Part shown: positions 15,113 to 24,603 of the stretch, one piece after another | How positions within the stretch are numbered: position 1 is the first letter of the stretch | How the letters are laid out: each line of letters begins with the position of its first letter | Source of the DNA: Roseiarcus sp963741405 | Lineage (GTDB): Bacteria; Pseudomonadota; Alphaproteobacteria; Rhizobiales; Beijerinckiaceae | Length of the DNA stretch: 64,000 nucleotides | Assembly: GCA_963741405.1 (NCBI GenBank) | Contig: CAVUHX010000004.1 | Span: 33,978-97,977 of the forward strand | Direction: 5' to 3' | Notes under the pieces: model-generated | The model's database searches: none | What the model was told of the DNA's origin: nothing | What the model saw: the letters and a program-made list of their open reading frames with translations, nothing else | Program-made: the position numbers and the translations under genes

Positions 15113-15316
15113 AATCGGGATCGGGGCCACGCATGGCCGACCGCCGATATTGGCGACGTCAGCTTCCTTTCGTCGGGCGGCGAGGCCGTCGCGCGGTTGC
15201 GATCTTCCGTTCAGGGAGGTCCTTCAGGGAGACGACACCGGCCAGCCTTTTGCGTTATGATCCGATCGTCTCTGCGAGGACGCGCCTGTCGGCGCGACGA
15301 AACGAAGGAGCGGCCC

Positions 15317-16087
15317 TTGGCCACGAGCGTCCATCAGTTCCTGTGCCTGACCGACAATTACGGGGTGCTCGTGCACGATTCCACGACCGGGGCGACCGCC
15401 TCGATCGACGCACCCGAGGCCGGACCAATCCTGGCGGCGCTCAACGAAAAGGGGTGGACGCTGACCCATCTCCTGATCACCCATCATCACGCCGACCACA
15501 CGCAGGGGGCGCCGGAACTGAAGGCGCGATTTCCCGCGCTGAAAACCATCGGCCCCGCCAGAGAGGCAGCGCAAATCGGGTTCCTGGACACCCTGGTCGG
15601 CGAGGGCGATATGGTCCGGGTCGGTTCGCTCGAAGCGAAAGTCATCGAGACGCCCGGACATACGCGGGGCCAGGTGAATTATTATTTCGCCGACGACGGG
15701 CTCGCCTTCACCGGCGACACGCTGTTTTCGCTCGGCTGCGGACGGGCGTTCGAAGCGCCATTCGCGGTGCTTTGGAACTCACTGGTCAAGCTCAAGGCCC
15801 TGCCCGGCGAGACGAAGGTCTATTGCGGGCACGAATACACCCAGGCCAACGCGCGCTTCGCGCTGACGATCGAACCGGACAATCCGGCGCTGAAAGCGCG
15901 GGCAGAGGAAGTGGCGCGTCTGCGCGCCGACAAGCGCCCGACCCTGCCGACGACCATCGCCGCCGAACTCGCCGCCAACCCCTTCCTGCGGGCCGACAAG
16001 CCCTCCGTCCAGGCAGCGGTCGGCATGGCCGAAGCGGATCCGTCGGAGGTGTTCGCCGAAATCCGTGCGCGCAAGGACCGGTTCTGA
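15317..16087 (+). CDS. gloB: Hydroxyacylglutathione hydrolase (glyoxalase II)
   Basis: Hydrolyses S-lactoylglutathione to lactate and glutathione in methylglyoxal detoxification. The metallo-beta-lactamase metal motif THHHADHT is at about residue 55, with PGHTRGQ, the bridging Asp in GDTLFSLGCGR, and CGHEYTQANARF, the C-terminal substrate-binding motif of glyoxalase II. A TTG start is chosen because AAGGAG lies seven bases upstream and the resulting 256 aa equals the family length. It is preceded by about 200 bp without a gene. Confidence 0.93.
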   Translation: MATSVHQFLCLTDNYGVLVHDSTTGATASIDAPEAGPILAALNEKGWTLTHLLITHHHADHTQGAPELKARFPALKTIGPAREAAQIGFLDTLVGEGDMVRVGSLEAKVIETPGHTRGQVNYYFADDGLAFTGDTLFSLGCGRAFEAPFAVLWNSLVKLKALPGETKVYCGHEYTQANARFALTIEPDNPALKARAEEVARLRADKRPTLPTTIAAELAANPFLRADKPSVQAAVGMAEADPSEVFAEIRARKDRF

Positions 16088-16198
16088 ACCCTCAGCATAA
16101 AATACATGTTGTATAGGTTTAATATCAGTTTTGGGGTCGCCGCTAACCGGGGTCGCAAGCCCCTGATTTCATTGGCGCCTGCCGCTAAATTGGCGCTA

Positions 16199-16219
16199 AA
16201 CCCGGGAAAGCCGCCCGGG
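16199..16219 (-). terminator. Probable terminator after pyrH
   Basis: On the minus strand CCCGGG, a 7-nt loop and CCCGGG can pair, followed by TTT, immediately after the pyrH stop. The stem is short and the T run weak. Confidence 0.4.
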
Positions 16220-16221
16220 CG

Positions 16222-16941
16222 CTATGGCATCACATAGGTCGCCCGGCCCTGCCCCGTCAGCGCCGCCGGAATCGCGCCCGGCTCGTTGACCGAGAAGACA
16301 ACGATCGGGATGTCGTTGTCGCGGCAGAGGGCGAAAGCCGAAGTGTCCATGATCTGCAGGTTGCGGGCGATCGCCTCGTCGTGGCTGAGCGTCTCGTAGC
16401 GGGTCGCGTCCGGGTCCTTCTTGGGATCGGCGCTGTAGATGCCGTCGACCTGGGTCGCCTTCATCACCGCGTCGCACGAGAGTTCGCAGGCGCGCAATGC
16501 CGCGCCGGTGTCGGTGGTGAAGAACGGGTTGCCGGTGCCCCCCGCCAGGAGGATGACCCGATGCTTGACCAGATGGGCGAGCGCCGCCTGGCGCGAGTAG
16601 GGCTGGCAGAGCGAGGGCATGGCGACGGCCGACAGGACCCGCGCCGGCTGACCGATCTGCTCGAGCGCGCCCTCCATCGCCAGCGCGTTCATCACCGTCG
16701 CCAGCATGCCGATCGAGTCGGCGCGCGCCCGCTCGATGCCCTTGTCGGCCCCCTGCAGCCCCCGAAAGAAGTTGCCGCCGCCGACCACGACCGCGACCTG
16801 GACGCCGAGATCCGCGGCCGCTTTCAGATCGGCCGCCATCCGGGCGACGGTCGGCGCGTTCAGTCCAAACGGGTCCGATCCCATCAGGGCCTCGCCGGAG
16901 AGCTTGACCACGACGCGGTTGAACAGAGGTTTCGACGTCAT
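16222..16941 (-). CDS. pyrH: UMP kinase
   Basis: Phosphorylates UMP to UDP with ATP. The amino-acid-kinase fold is clear: KLSGEALMG at the N-terminus, GGGNFFRG, the GGTGNPFFTTDTGAALRA nucleotide and phosphate loop, and ATQVDGIYSADPKKDP. Length 239 aa is typical. The start at 16941 has a GAGGAG box. It follows tsf and rpsB on the same strand, the common bacterial order, but a strong hairpin separates it from tsf, so expression may be partly independent. Confidence 0.96.
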   Translation of the reverse strand: MTSKPLFNRVVVKLSGEALMGSDPFGLNAPTVARMAADLKAAADLGVQVAVVVGGGNFFRGLQGADKGIERARADSIGMLATVMNALAMEGALEQIGQPARVLSAVAMPSLCQPYSRQAALAHLVKHRVILLAGGTGNPFFTTDTGAALRACELSCDAVMKATQVDGIYSADPKKDPDATRYETLSHDEAIARNLQIMDTSAFALCRDNDIPIVVFSVNEPGAIPAALTGQGRATYVMP

Positions 16942-17024
16942 GGAGGCTCCTCGACTCGCATGGGCCCCGAAAGGGCCACGCTTCGGGTCGGCGCGCAACC
17001 GGCCCTGCCCGTCAACATCGCAAT

Positions 17025-17046
17025 AAAAAAGCGGCCCACGGGCCGC
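17025..17046 (-). terminator. Rho-independent terminator after tsf
   Basis: GCGGCC and GGCCGC form a stem with a four-base loop followed on the minus strand by six T residues. It lies between the tsf stop and the pyrH start. Confidence 0.8.
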
Positions 17047-17062
17047 TTTGGAATTGAGCCGT

Positions 17063-17957
17063 TCAGCCTTCTTCCGCCGGTTTTTCCACGCCTTCGCCGA
17101 GGGCGTAGCGGACGAAACCGGTGATCGCGATCGGCGCGCCGACCGTCTTCTCCGCCTCCTTGACCGCCTGGGCCACGCTTTTCGCTTGGTCATGGACGTA
17201 GGCCTGATCGAGCAGGCAGACTTCCTTGTAGTAGGTCTTGAGGCCGGACTCGACGATCTTCTCGATCACGTTCGCCGGCTTGCCGGCGTTCTTCTCGGCG
17301 AGCACCGAGCGCTCGCGCGCGACCGTCGCCGAGTTCGACCCCCTCGGCGTTGAGTGCGATCGGACTTGCGGCGGCGACATGCATCGCCACTTGCCGGCCA
17401 AGCGCTGCGAGCGCGTCGCGATCGCCCTTCGACTCGAGCCCAACGATGACGCCGATACGACCCAGGCCCTCGACTATCTGGCTGTGTACATAGTGGCCAA
17501 CTGCGCCCTCGGAAACGCGGAGGCCCTGGACGCGGCGCAGGTTCATGTTCTCGCCGATGGTGGCGATCGCGTTGGCGATCGCCTCGGCGACCGTGCCCCC
17601 GCCCATGTAGTGCCCGCCAAGAACCGTTTCTGCGTCGACGTTCGGCGCCTTGTCGAGCGCAACGGCGAGTATGCCGCGCACGAGCCCCTGAAAATCATCG
17701 TTGCGCGCGACGAAGTCGGTCTCGGAATTGACCTCGACGACGACGCCGACATTGTCCTCGACTGCGACGCCGACGAGCCCGTCGGCGGCGATCCGCCCGC
17801 TCTTCTTGGCGGCCTTGGCGAGGCCCTTCTTGCGCAGCCAATCGATGGCGGCCTCGACGTCGCCATTCGTCTCGGTCAGCGCGTTCTTGCAATCCATCAT
17901 TCCCGCGCCTGTCTTCTCGCGGAGATCCTTGACCAGCCCAGCGGTGATCGCAGCCAT
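17063..17957 (-). CDS. tsf: Elongation factor Ts, interrupted by a frameshift
   Basis: EF-Ts recycles EF-Tu by GDP-GTP exchange. The N-terminal part (17957 to about 17340) has the signature LREKTGAGMMDCKNALTE and TDFVARN. From about 17335 the conserved sequence (TVARERSVLAEKNAGKPANV and on to FVRYALGEGVEKPAEEG) continues in another frame. Deleting one A in the GTCGAACTC context near 17334-17335 restores the family's usual 'VDSATVARER'. Both sides are well conserved and tsf is essential, so a sequencing error is more likely than a true mutation. It lies between rpsB and pyrH. Confidence 0.93.
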
Positions 17958-18082
17958 CGAATTTCCTCGTGTCTTCTCAGCCCGCGCCCCGAAAGGCGGC
18001 GACGGCGTTTCTCTTCAGATGCGCGCCAGCCCGGACGCTCGCCTCCGCGCCGAACGGTTCAAACTTTCACGCGGTCGAAATA

Positions 18083-19102
18083 CTATTCGGCAGCCATCAG
18101 CGCGCGCGCCTGCTCGCCCCACTTATCGCGGGCGATACGGCCATTGAACTTCAGATCGGCGTCGAGCTTGGCAGCATCATCGTCCGTCATCGCGGCGAGT
18201 TGCCAGTAGTGAAATACCCCATGTTCGTTGAGCTTCTTTACGATCTGCGGCCCGACGCCGGTGAGCTTGGCCAGGTCGTCTGGCGCGCCGCGCGGCGCGG
18301 TGAGAAGTTCAAAATGGTCTGTCGTCGAAGCGGTTTCGGGCTCGACAGCCGCCTCCGGGAGCACCTCGGCGAGTGGCGCCTCGGCCTCGCCGAGGTCCAC
18401 GCCCGCCGCGCCCTGGCTGCGGCCGATGCCGTCGATGGCGGCGCGTGCAACGAGGTCGCAATAGAACTGGATGGCGCGGCCGGCGTCGTCATTGGCCGGT
18501 ATGGGATAGGAGATGCCGTCAGGATCGCAATTGGTGTCGAGGATCGCCGCAACCGGGATCTTGAGACGATTGGCCTCCTTGATCGCCAAAGCCTCCTTGT
18601 TCGTGTCGATCACAAAAACGAGATCCGGGACTCCGCCCATGTCCTTGATTCCCCCGAGCGCCGTTTCAAGCTTGTCGCGCTCGCGCGACATCATCAGACG
18701 TTCCTTCTTGGTTAGCCCCTTGGCGCCCTCGCTCAGCATTTCGTCGAGCTTCCGCAACCGGGAGATCGAGGCGGAAATCGTCTTCCAGTTCGTAAGCATC
18801 CCGCCGAGCCAACGGGCATTGACGAAATACTGGGCCGAGCGCTTCGCCGCAGCCGCAATTTCGTCCGAAGCTTGGCGCTTGGTGCCAACGAACAGCACGC
18901 GTCCGCCCTTGGCGACGGTGTCTGAGACGACCTTCAGCGCCTGATGAAGAAGCGGCACGGTCTGGGCCAGGTCGATAATGTGGATGGAGTTGCGCGTGCC
19001 ATAGATGTAGCGCGCCATCTTGGGGTTCCAGCGATGCGACTGGTGGCCGAAGTGCGCGCCCGCCTCGAGCAGTTGGCGCATGGTGAAGTCAGGCAATGCC
19101 AT
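18083..19102 (-). CDS. rpsB: 30S ribosomal protein S2
   Basis: Small-subunit protein that binds S1 and the 16S rRNA neck. MRQLLEAGAHFGHQSHRWNP at the N-terminus, RWLGGMLTNWKT and PDLVFVIDTNKEALAIKEA are S2 hallmarks. Residues after about 265 form the alphaproteobacterial extension, with a helix-hairpin-helix (DDLAKLTGVGPQIVKKLNE). The start at 19102 gives MALPDFTMRQ; an upstream in-frame ATG adds 21 atypical residues. tsf follows after 125 bp. Confidence 0.97.
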   Translation of the reverse strand: MALPDFTMRQLLEAGAHFGHQSHRWNPKMARYIYGTRNSIHIIDLAQTVPLLHQALKVVSDTVAKGGRVLFVGTKRQASDEIAAAAKRSAQYFVNARWLGGMLTNWKTISASISRLRKLDEMLSEGAKGLTKKERLMMSRERDKLETALGGIKDMGGVPDLVFVIDTNKEALAIKEANRLKIPVAAILDTNCDPDGISYPIPANDDAGRAIQFYCDLVARAAIDGIGRSQGAAGVDLGEAEAPLAEVLPEAAVEPETASTTDHFELLTAPRGAPDDLAKLTGVGPQIVKKLNEHGVFHYWQLAAMTDDDAAKLDADLKFNGRIARDKWGEQARALMAAE

Positions 19103-19218
19103 CGTCGAAGTCCTTGTCCGGTTGAACCTCGGCGGATCGTGAACGGCGAAGCACGGCCTCGCCACCGGAGCGGAACCTTGAACAGGAGCCGCGAATATCC
19201 GCCTGTGGAATGCGGCGG

Positions 19219-19247
19219 CCTATACGCGAGCGGAGCCGAAAACGCAA
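19219..19247 (-). promoter_or_regulatory. Candidate sigma-70 promoter of rpsB
   Basis: Read on the minus strand, TTGCGT and TATAGG are separated by 17 bases, giving a 5' leader of about 110 nt before the rpsB ATG. The fit is good for a high-GC alphaproteobacterium, but this is prediction only. Confidence 0.45.
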
Positions 19248-19598
19248 CCCCTGCCCTGGCTATCTGTAGGGAGCAGACGATCTGTCCGGTCCGGGTAGCA
19301 GGTGATCTGTGCGGGGGTCTGAATAGCCTGCCGGAGCGAGCACGCCGAGAGGCCTTTTCCTGGCTCGCCGCCTCCTCCTATTGTCAGCGTCTTTTGTCGG
19401 CCTCGGCGCCCTCCAATTAACTTCGAGTTTTGCGCCTTAGTTAGGAGCTTGCCGAATTGTCGTCATCCTGTCACATGGCTTGGACAAGGGTGCCATCGGG
19501 CTGGCAGGCGGTTTCGATGTCGTGAGCGTTCGGGAATCGGCCGCGCCGCGGGTATATGGCTGCCCGAGGGCGCGGGCCCTGCCGAACGGAAACCGTCC
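19248..19598. other. Intergenic gap between rpsB and the ABC permease
   Basis: No convincing gene, RNA or repeat was found here. It separates two divergent transcription units and should hold their promoters. Confidence 0.5.
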
Positions 19599-21326
19599 AT
19601 GCTGAACTCCCTCGCCTCCGTCAGCCGACGCGTTCTGCCTAACCAGTGGGACCTGATCGCATTTGCGGCAATTATGGCCATCCTGACCGCAGTGGCGCAA
19701 AGCTACCATGGACTGTCGGCGCCCTTGCCCGCTCCGAACGAGCCGGTCGTTTCGCTGGATTACTGGAACCTGCCCTACTACGCGCTGCGGACGGCTTTGC
19801 GCATGTTCGCGGCGCTCTTCTTCTCTCTCGTCTTCACGTTCACTTACGCGACGATCGCGGCAAAGAGCCGACTATGGGAGATGGTGCTGATCCCGGTGCT
19901 CGACATTTTGCAGTCAGTGCCCATCCTCGGCTTCCTGTCCTTCACCGTGACGTTCTTCCTCGGCCTGTTCCCCGGCAATACCTTCGGCGCCGAACTGGCG
20001 GCGATTTTCGCGATCTTCACCAGCCAGGCATGGAACATGGCGTTCGCCTTCTATCAGTCTCTGCGCACCGTGCCGCGCGATCTCGACGAAGTGTCGCGGG
20101 GCTTCCGTCTGACCGGCTGGCAAAAATTCTGGCAGCTTGAAGCGCCCTTCGCTATGCCCAGCCTCATCTGGAACACGATGATGTCGATGTCGGGCGGCTG
20201 GTTCTTCGTCGTGGCATCGGAAGCGATCACCGTGGGCGACACCACCATCACCCTGCCCGGCGTCGGCTCCTACATCGCCAAGGCGAATGACCAGGGCAAC
20301 TGGTGGGCGATCGGCGCCGCCATCCTCACGATGGCGATCGTGATCCTCCTCTATGATCAGCTGCTGTTTCGGCCGATCGTCGCGTGGGCGGATAAGTTCA
20401 AGGTCGAACTGTCCGCCGGTCAGGAGGTTTCGAGCTCGTGGGTGCTGAAGCTCTTGCAACGCACCCACTGGGTGCGCCTCGCGTTCCAACCGGTTTTTGC
20501 GGCGTTGCGGCTTGTGAGTCTTCTACCGATCCGGCTGCCGCAGGTCCTGCCAGCAGCGAGCGCGTCACCCAACCGGTCGCCCTCCCGCGTTCTCGACGCG
20601 GTCTGGATCCTTGCCGTTCTCGCCGTCGCCTTGTGGGCCGCATGGGTGACGATCGATTATATCGCGTCGGAAGTCAGGTGGGACGAGGTGCTCCGCGTCT
20701 TCGTCTTGACTGTTTACACCGCCATACGGGTCTTCCTGCTCATCGTTCTCGCGAGTCTGATCTGGGTGCCGATCAGCGTCTGGGTCGGTATGAGACCCCG
20801 CTGGGCCGAGGCGATCCAGCCAATCGCCCAGTTCCTGGCGGCCTTCCCGGTCAACCTGCTGTTCGGCGCCACGGTCAGCCTGATTCTCGCCTTTGATCTG
20901 AACACGAACATCTGGCTGAGCTTCCTCATCATCTTCGGCACGCAATGGTACATCGTGTTCAACGTAATCGGCGGCGCCGCAGCGTTTCCCAATGACCTCG
21001 ATGAGGTGGCGAAGAATTTCCGCATCCGAGGCTGGCGCTGGTGGACGCAAGTCATTTTGCCTGGCGTTGCGCCCTATTACCTGACCGGCGCCATCACCGC
21101 CTCGGGCGGTTCGTGGAACGCCTCGATCGTCGCCGAGTATGTCAAATGGAAGGACCACACGGTCTTCGCCCAGGGCGTCGGATCCTATATCGCCGAGGCG
21201 ACCGGCAAGGGCGACTTTCCCAAGATCGTGCTGGGCGTCGCGATGATGTCTCTCTTCGTCACCCTGTTCAACCGGTTGTTCTGGCGTCAGCTCTATGCTT
21301 ACGCGGAGCGGCGACTGCGCCTATGA
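19599..21326 (+). CDS. ABC transporter permease with two fused membrane domains
   Basis: Inner-membrane channel of an importer of the nitrate/sulfonate/taurine type. Two homologous BPD-transp-1 halves lie in one chain. Each has the cytosolic EAA-like loop that contacts the ATPase: EVSRGFRLTGWQKFWQLEAP (first half) and EVAKNFRIRGWRWWTQVILP (second half), each followed by SGGWFF or SGGSWN. About twelve hydrophobic segments can be counted in 575 aa. The start at 19599 is the first ATG before hydrophobic sequence; upstream residues look random. The ATPase gene follows after 44 bp; no substrate-binding protein is nearby. Confidence 0.88.
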   Translation: MLNSLASVSRRVLPNQWDLIAFAAIMAILTAVAQSYHGLSAPLPAPNEPVVSLDYWNLPYYALRTALRMFAALFFSLVFTFTYATIAAKSRLWEMVLIPVLDILQSVPILGFLSFTVTFFLGLFPGNTFGAELAAIFAIFTSQAWNMAFAFYQSLRTVPRDLDEVSRGFRLTGWQKFWQLEAPFAMPSLIWNTMMSMSGGWFFVVASEAITVGDTTITLPGVGSYIAKANDQGNWWAIGAAILTMAIVILLYDQLLFRPIVAWADKFKVELSAGQEVSSSWVLKLLQRTHWVRLAFQPVFAALRLVSLLPIRLPQVLPAASASPNRSPSRVLDAVWILAVLAVALWAAWVTIDYIASEVRWDEVLRVFVLTVYTAIRVFLLIVLASLIWVPISVWVGMRPRWAEAIQPIAQFLAAFPVNLLFGATVSLILAFDLNTNIWLSFLIIFGTQWYIVFNVIGGAAAFPNDLDEVAKNFRIRGWRWWTQVILPGVAPYYLTGAITASGGSWNASIVAEYVKWKDHTVFAQGVGSYIAEATGKGDFPKIVLGVAMMSLFVTLFNRLFWRQLYAYAERRLRL

Positions 21327-21370
21327 CCCCATAGCCCATCGAGCCCCGTAGCCCCATTGAGGATTTCCCC

Positions 21371-22675
21371 ATGCTGGACCCTGCGAGCACGACGCTGCTG
21401 AACGTCGAAAAGGTCACCCAGGTCTTCGCCACTGGCTCCGGCGAAAGCCGCAAGCCAGTTCTCGACAATGTGTCGATGAGCCTGAAGACTGGCGAGATCG
21501 TCGCCCTGCTCGGCCGTTCCGGCTCAGGCAAGTCGACCTTGCTACGTATCATCGCCGGTCTGACGCGACCGACGGACGGAAAGGTCACGATTTCCGGACA
21601 GCCCGTGACCGGCCCGGCCGAAGAGGTCGCCATGGTGTTCCAGAGCTTCGCTCTCTTTCCCTGGCTCAACGTGCTCGACAACGTCGAGATCGGCCCCAGG
21701 GCCAACGGCGTGCCGCTCGACGAGACGCGCCAGCGCGCGCTGAAAGCCATCGACACGATCGGCCTTGACGGCTTCGAATCGGCATATCCGAAGGAGCTCT
21801 CCGGTGGCATGCGGCAGCGCGTCGGTTTTGCGCGCGCGCTCGTGATGCAGCCGAAAATCCTGCTGATGGATGAGCCGTTCTCGGCGCTCGATGTGCTCAC
21901 CGCGGAGACCCTGCGCACCGATCTGCTCGACCTTTGGCAGGACGGGCGAATCCCGATCAAGTCCATCCTGATGGTCACGCACAACATCGAGGAGGCGGTG
22001 CTGATGGCCGACCGCATCCTTGTGCTGTCGTCGAACCCGGGCCGGATCGCGTCCGAGATCCCGAACACGATCCCACATCCGCGCGACCGGCTCGATCCGC
22101 CGTTCCGCGCTCTGGTCGACAAGATATACGCTTTGATGACCCAGCGGCCCGACAAGCCTGCCGCGCGCGAACCGACCACGGCCGGTCTTGCGCTCTCCCT
22201 GCCGAGAGTCTCCACGAACTCGCTTGCCGGTATGCTTGAGGAGATCGCCGCTCCCCCCTACGACGGCAAGGCGGACCTGCCGCATCTCGCCGACTCGCTC
22301 GGCTTCGAGATCGACGATCTCTTTCCTCTCGGCGAAACGCTGCAGCTTCTCAAGCTCGCCGATTTCGAGGAGGCCGACATCAAGCTCACCCCGCTCGGCG
22401 CGCGGTTCGTCGACATGGACGTCGACCAGCGCAAGAAGTTCGTGGGAGAACAGGTGCTGGCGAACATTCCCTTGGCCTCCCATATCAAGCGGGTGCTCGA
22501 TGAACGACCCTCGCACCGAGCTCCTGCGAGCCGCTTCCGCGAAGAACTCGAGGACTACATGTCGGAGGATTACGCAGACACCACGCTGCGAACTGTGATC
22601 AACCTCGGTCGATATGGCGAGCTGTTCGCCTACGACGAGAATGCACAAACTTTCAGCTACGAGAATCCAGAATAG
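21371..22675 (+). CDS. ABC transporter ATPase with C-terminal AAA-associated domain
   Basis: Energises the permease encoded just upstream. Residues 1-240 are the nucleotide-binding domain: Walker A GRSGSGKST, Q-loop VFQSFALFPWLNV, signature LSGGMRQRV, Walker B ILLMDEPFSALD and switch His in MVTHNIEEA. Residues from about 295 on form an extra domain (LPHLADSLGFEIDDLFPLGE... to the end) of the 'AAA-associated' type found in NitT/TauT-like systems. The substrate is unknown. Length 434 aa. Confidence 0.9.
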   Translation: MLDPASTTLLNVEKVTQVFATGSGESRKPVLDNVSMSLKTGEIVALLGRSGSGKSTLLRIIAGLTRPTDGKVTISGQPVTGPAEEVAMVFQSFALFPWLNVLDNVEIGPRANGVPLDETRQRALKAIDTIGLDGFESAYPKELSGGMRQRVGFARALVMQPKILLMDEPFSALDVLTAETLRTDLLDLWQDGRIPIKSILMVTHNIEEAVLMADRILVLSSNPGRIASEIPNTIPHPRDRLDPPFRALVDKIYALMTQRPDKPAAREPTTAGLALSLPRVSTNSLAGMLEEIAAPPYDGKADLPHLADSLGFEIDDLFPLGETLQLLKLADFEEADIKLTPLGARFVDMDVDQRKKFVGEQVLANIPLASHIKRVLDERPSHRAPASRFREELEDYMSEDYADTTLRTVINLGRYGELFAYDENAQTFSYENPE

Positions 22676-22706
22676 TCTCTGTTCCGCCTAACTTTGCTCC
22701 TTTCGT

Positions 22707-22735
22707 TTGACTTGTTCCCATCGCTACGCTGCGAT
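22707..22735 (+). promoter_or_regulatory. Possible promoter before gltA
   Basis: TTGACT is followed after 17 bases by TGCGAT, roughly 50 bp before the gltA start codon. The -10 match is poor. Confidence 0.3.
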
Positions 22736-22783
22736 ATCGATATTGCAGCGCAAATTCGCGGCTCGGCCGAAGGGAGATGCTAG

Positions 22784-24073
22784 ATGACTCAAACGACCGC
22801 CACCATCAAGGTCGGCGACAAGACGGTGGAGATGCCGGTGAAAACCGGCACTGTCGGCCCGGCGGTCGTGGACATCGGCAAGCTCTACGCGCAGACGGGG
22901 ATGTTCACTTTCGATCCGGGCTTTACTTCCACTGCCAGCACGGAATCCCAGATTACCTACATCGACGGAGACGCGGGCATATTGCTTTACCGCGGCTATC
23001 CTATCGATCAGCTCGCCGAGCACGGCGATTTTCTCGAGACCTGCTATCTCCTGCTGTACGGCGAGCTTCCAACGGCTTCGCAGAAGGCCGACTTCGATTA
23101 CCGCGTCACCCGGCACACGATGGTGCATGAGCAGATGACGCGGTTCTTCAACGGGTTCCGTCGAGACGCGCATCCGATGTCGGTGATGGTGGCCTGCGTC
23201 GGGGCGCTGGCCGCCTTCTATCACGACTCGATCGACATCAATGATCCGTTGCAGCGGCAGATCGCCTCGATCCGCATGGTCGCCAAGATGCCGACCATCG
23301 CGTCAATGGCCTACAAATATTCGATTGGCCAGCCGTTCGTCTATCCGAAGAATGACCTTGACTACTGCGCGAACTTCCTCCGCATGTGCTTTTCGGTGCC
23401 CTGCGAGGAATACAAGGTCAATCCCGTGCTGTCGCGCGCGCTCGATCGCATCTTCATTCTCCACGCGGACCATGAGCAGAACGCCTCGACCTCGACGGTG
23501 CGTTTGGCCGGATCATCGGGCGCCAACCCGTTCGCCTGCATCGCCGCCGGCATCGCCTGCCTGTGGGGTCCCGCTCACGGCGGCGCCAACGAGGCGGCGC
23601 TGAAAATGCTCGGCGAGATCGGCGCGGTCGACAACATTCCGAAATACATCGCCAAGGCCAAGGACAAGAACGACCCGTTCCGCCTGATGGGATTTGGCCA
23701 CCGCGTCTACAAGAACTACGATCCGCGCGCGAAAATCATGCAGCGAACGGCGCACGACGTTCTCAATGAACTGGGCATCAAGGACGATCCGCTTCTCGAC
23801 GTCGCGATGGAGCTGGAGCGCATCGCGCTGTCCGACGAATATTTCATCGAAAAGAAGCTCTACCCCAACATCGACTTCTATTCGGGCATCACCCTGAAGG
23901 CGATGGGCTTCCCGGTTTCGATGTTCACCGTGCTGTTCGCGGTCGCACGCACGGTCGGGTGGATCGCGCAGTGGAAGGAAATGATCGACGACCCGGAGCA
24001 GAAGATCGGCCGGCCGCGCCAGCTCTACACGGGAGCGACGCTTCGCGAATACAGGCCGATCGGCAACCGCTGA
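22784..24073 (+). CDS. gltA: Citrate synthase (type II)
   Basis: Condenses acetyl-CoA and oxaloacetate at the entry of the TCA cycle. The 429-aa length and N-terminal beta domain are those of the hexameric bacterial type. Catalytic regions are visible: the His-bearing GPAHGGANEAAL, MGFGHRVYKNYDPRA, and the Asp region near IDFYSGITLKAMG; the C-terminus GRPRQLYTGATLREY is characteristic. It is monocistronic, ending at a short intrinsic terminator. Confidence 0.97.
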   Translation: MTQTTATIKVGDKTVEMPVKTGTVGPAVVDIGKLYAQTGMFTFDPGFTSTASTESQITYIDGDAGILLYRGYPIDQLAEHGDFLETCYLLLYGELPTASQKADFDYRVTRHTMVHEQMTRFFNGFRRDAHPMSVMVACVGALAAFYHDSIDINDPLQRQIASIRMVAKMPTIASMAYKYSIGQPFVYPKNDLDYCANFLRMCFSVPCEEYKVNPVLSRALDRIFILHADHEQNASTSTVRLAGSSGANPFACIAAGIACLWGPAHGGANEAALKMLGEIGAVDNIPKYIAKAKDKNDPFRLMGFGHRVYKNYDPRAKIMQRTAHDVLNELGIKDDPLLDVAMELERIALSDEYFIEKKLYPNIDFYSGITLKAMGFPVSMFTVLFAVARTVGWIAQWKEMIDDPEQKIGRPRQLYTGATLREYRPIGNR

Positions 24074-24158
24074 GCGGCCGGCGTTTGCGCGATGAAAACA
24101 CCGCGCCCCAAGCCGAACGGACAGACGCCGAACGCAGGGCCAAGTCGTTGCAAGGCGC

Positions 24159-24175
24159 GCCCAAGGTGGGCTTTT
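24159..24175 (+). terminator. Intrinsic terminator after gltA
   Basis: GCCCA, loop AGG, TGGGC followed by TTTT, about 85 bp after the gltA stop. The stem is only five pairs but is well formed. Confidence 0.6.
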
Positions 24176-24603
24176 AGCTATTTCAATCGTTTAGCGCCAG
24201 GATATCAGGATAGCTGATTTTTTCGACGCCGATCCCCCGAGCGGCTCGTCCTGGGACTCACGATCGTCCAATTGCCGCTCGACGACGAGGAGCGTTTGGC
24301 GCAGTCAGATCAGAGGCGGCTGCGGCGAAGCGCAGGTTGCACGTGCACAGACCTGGGGGCCTGCGGGCGCCCGTAGCGCGCAGACACTCTTTGCTATCCG
24401 AACGTTTGAGCGGAGCGCGCGCTGCATCCCGGAAAAGGAACTCCCGATTTCGGAAGGGAAACTTTGCGCAGGAGTAAGGAAGATTTCTGCGACATCCAGG
24501 GGAGCCTTTGCACTGGGCGCCGCGCGGCGTAAGATCGTCGTTCCGCCGCCTGGAACGCTTGTCCGCCGCGTCCTATTTGGAACCGGCGAGAGGAAGTCGA
24601 ACG
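24176..24603. other. Gap with no clear gene; contains a 15-bp match to the IS21 end
   Basis: No gene with a start signal is visible. GACGCCGATCCCCCG near 24228-24242 is identical to part of the terminal repeat of the IS21-family element at 37.5-40.0 kb (near 39947), so it may be an old insertion scar. A short open stretch (RLVLGLTIVQLPLDDEERL) after it has no recognisable relatives. Confidence 0.3.
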
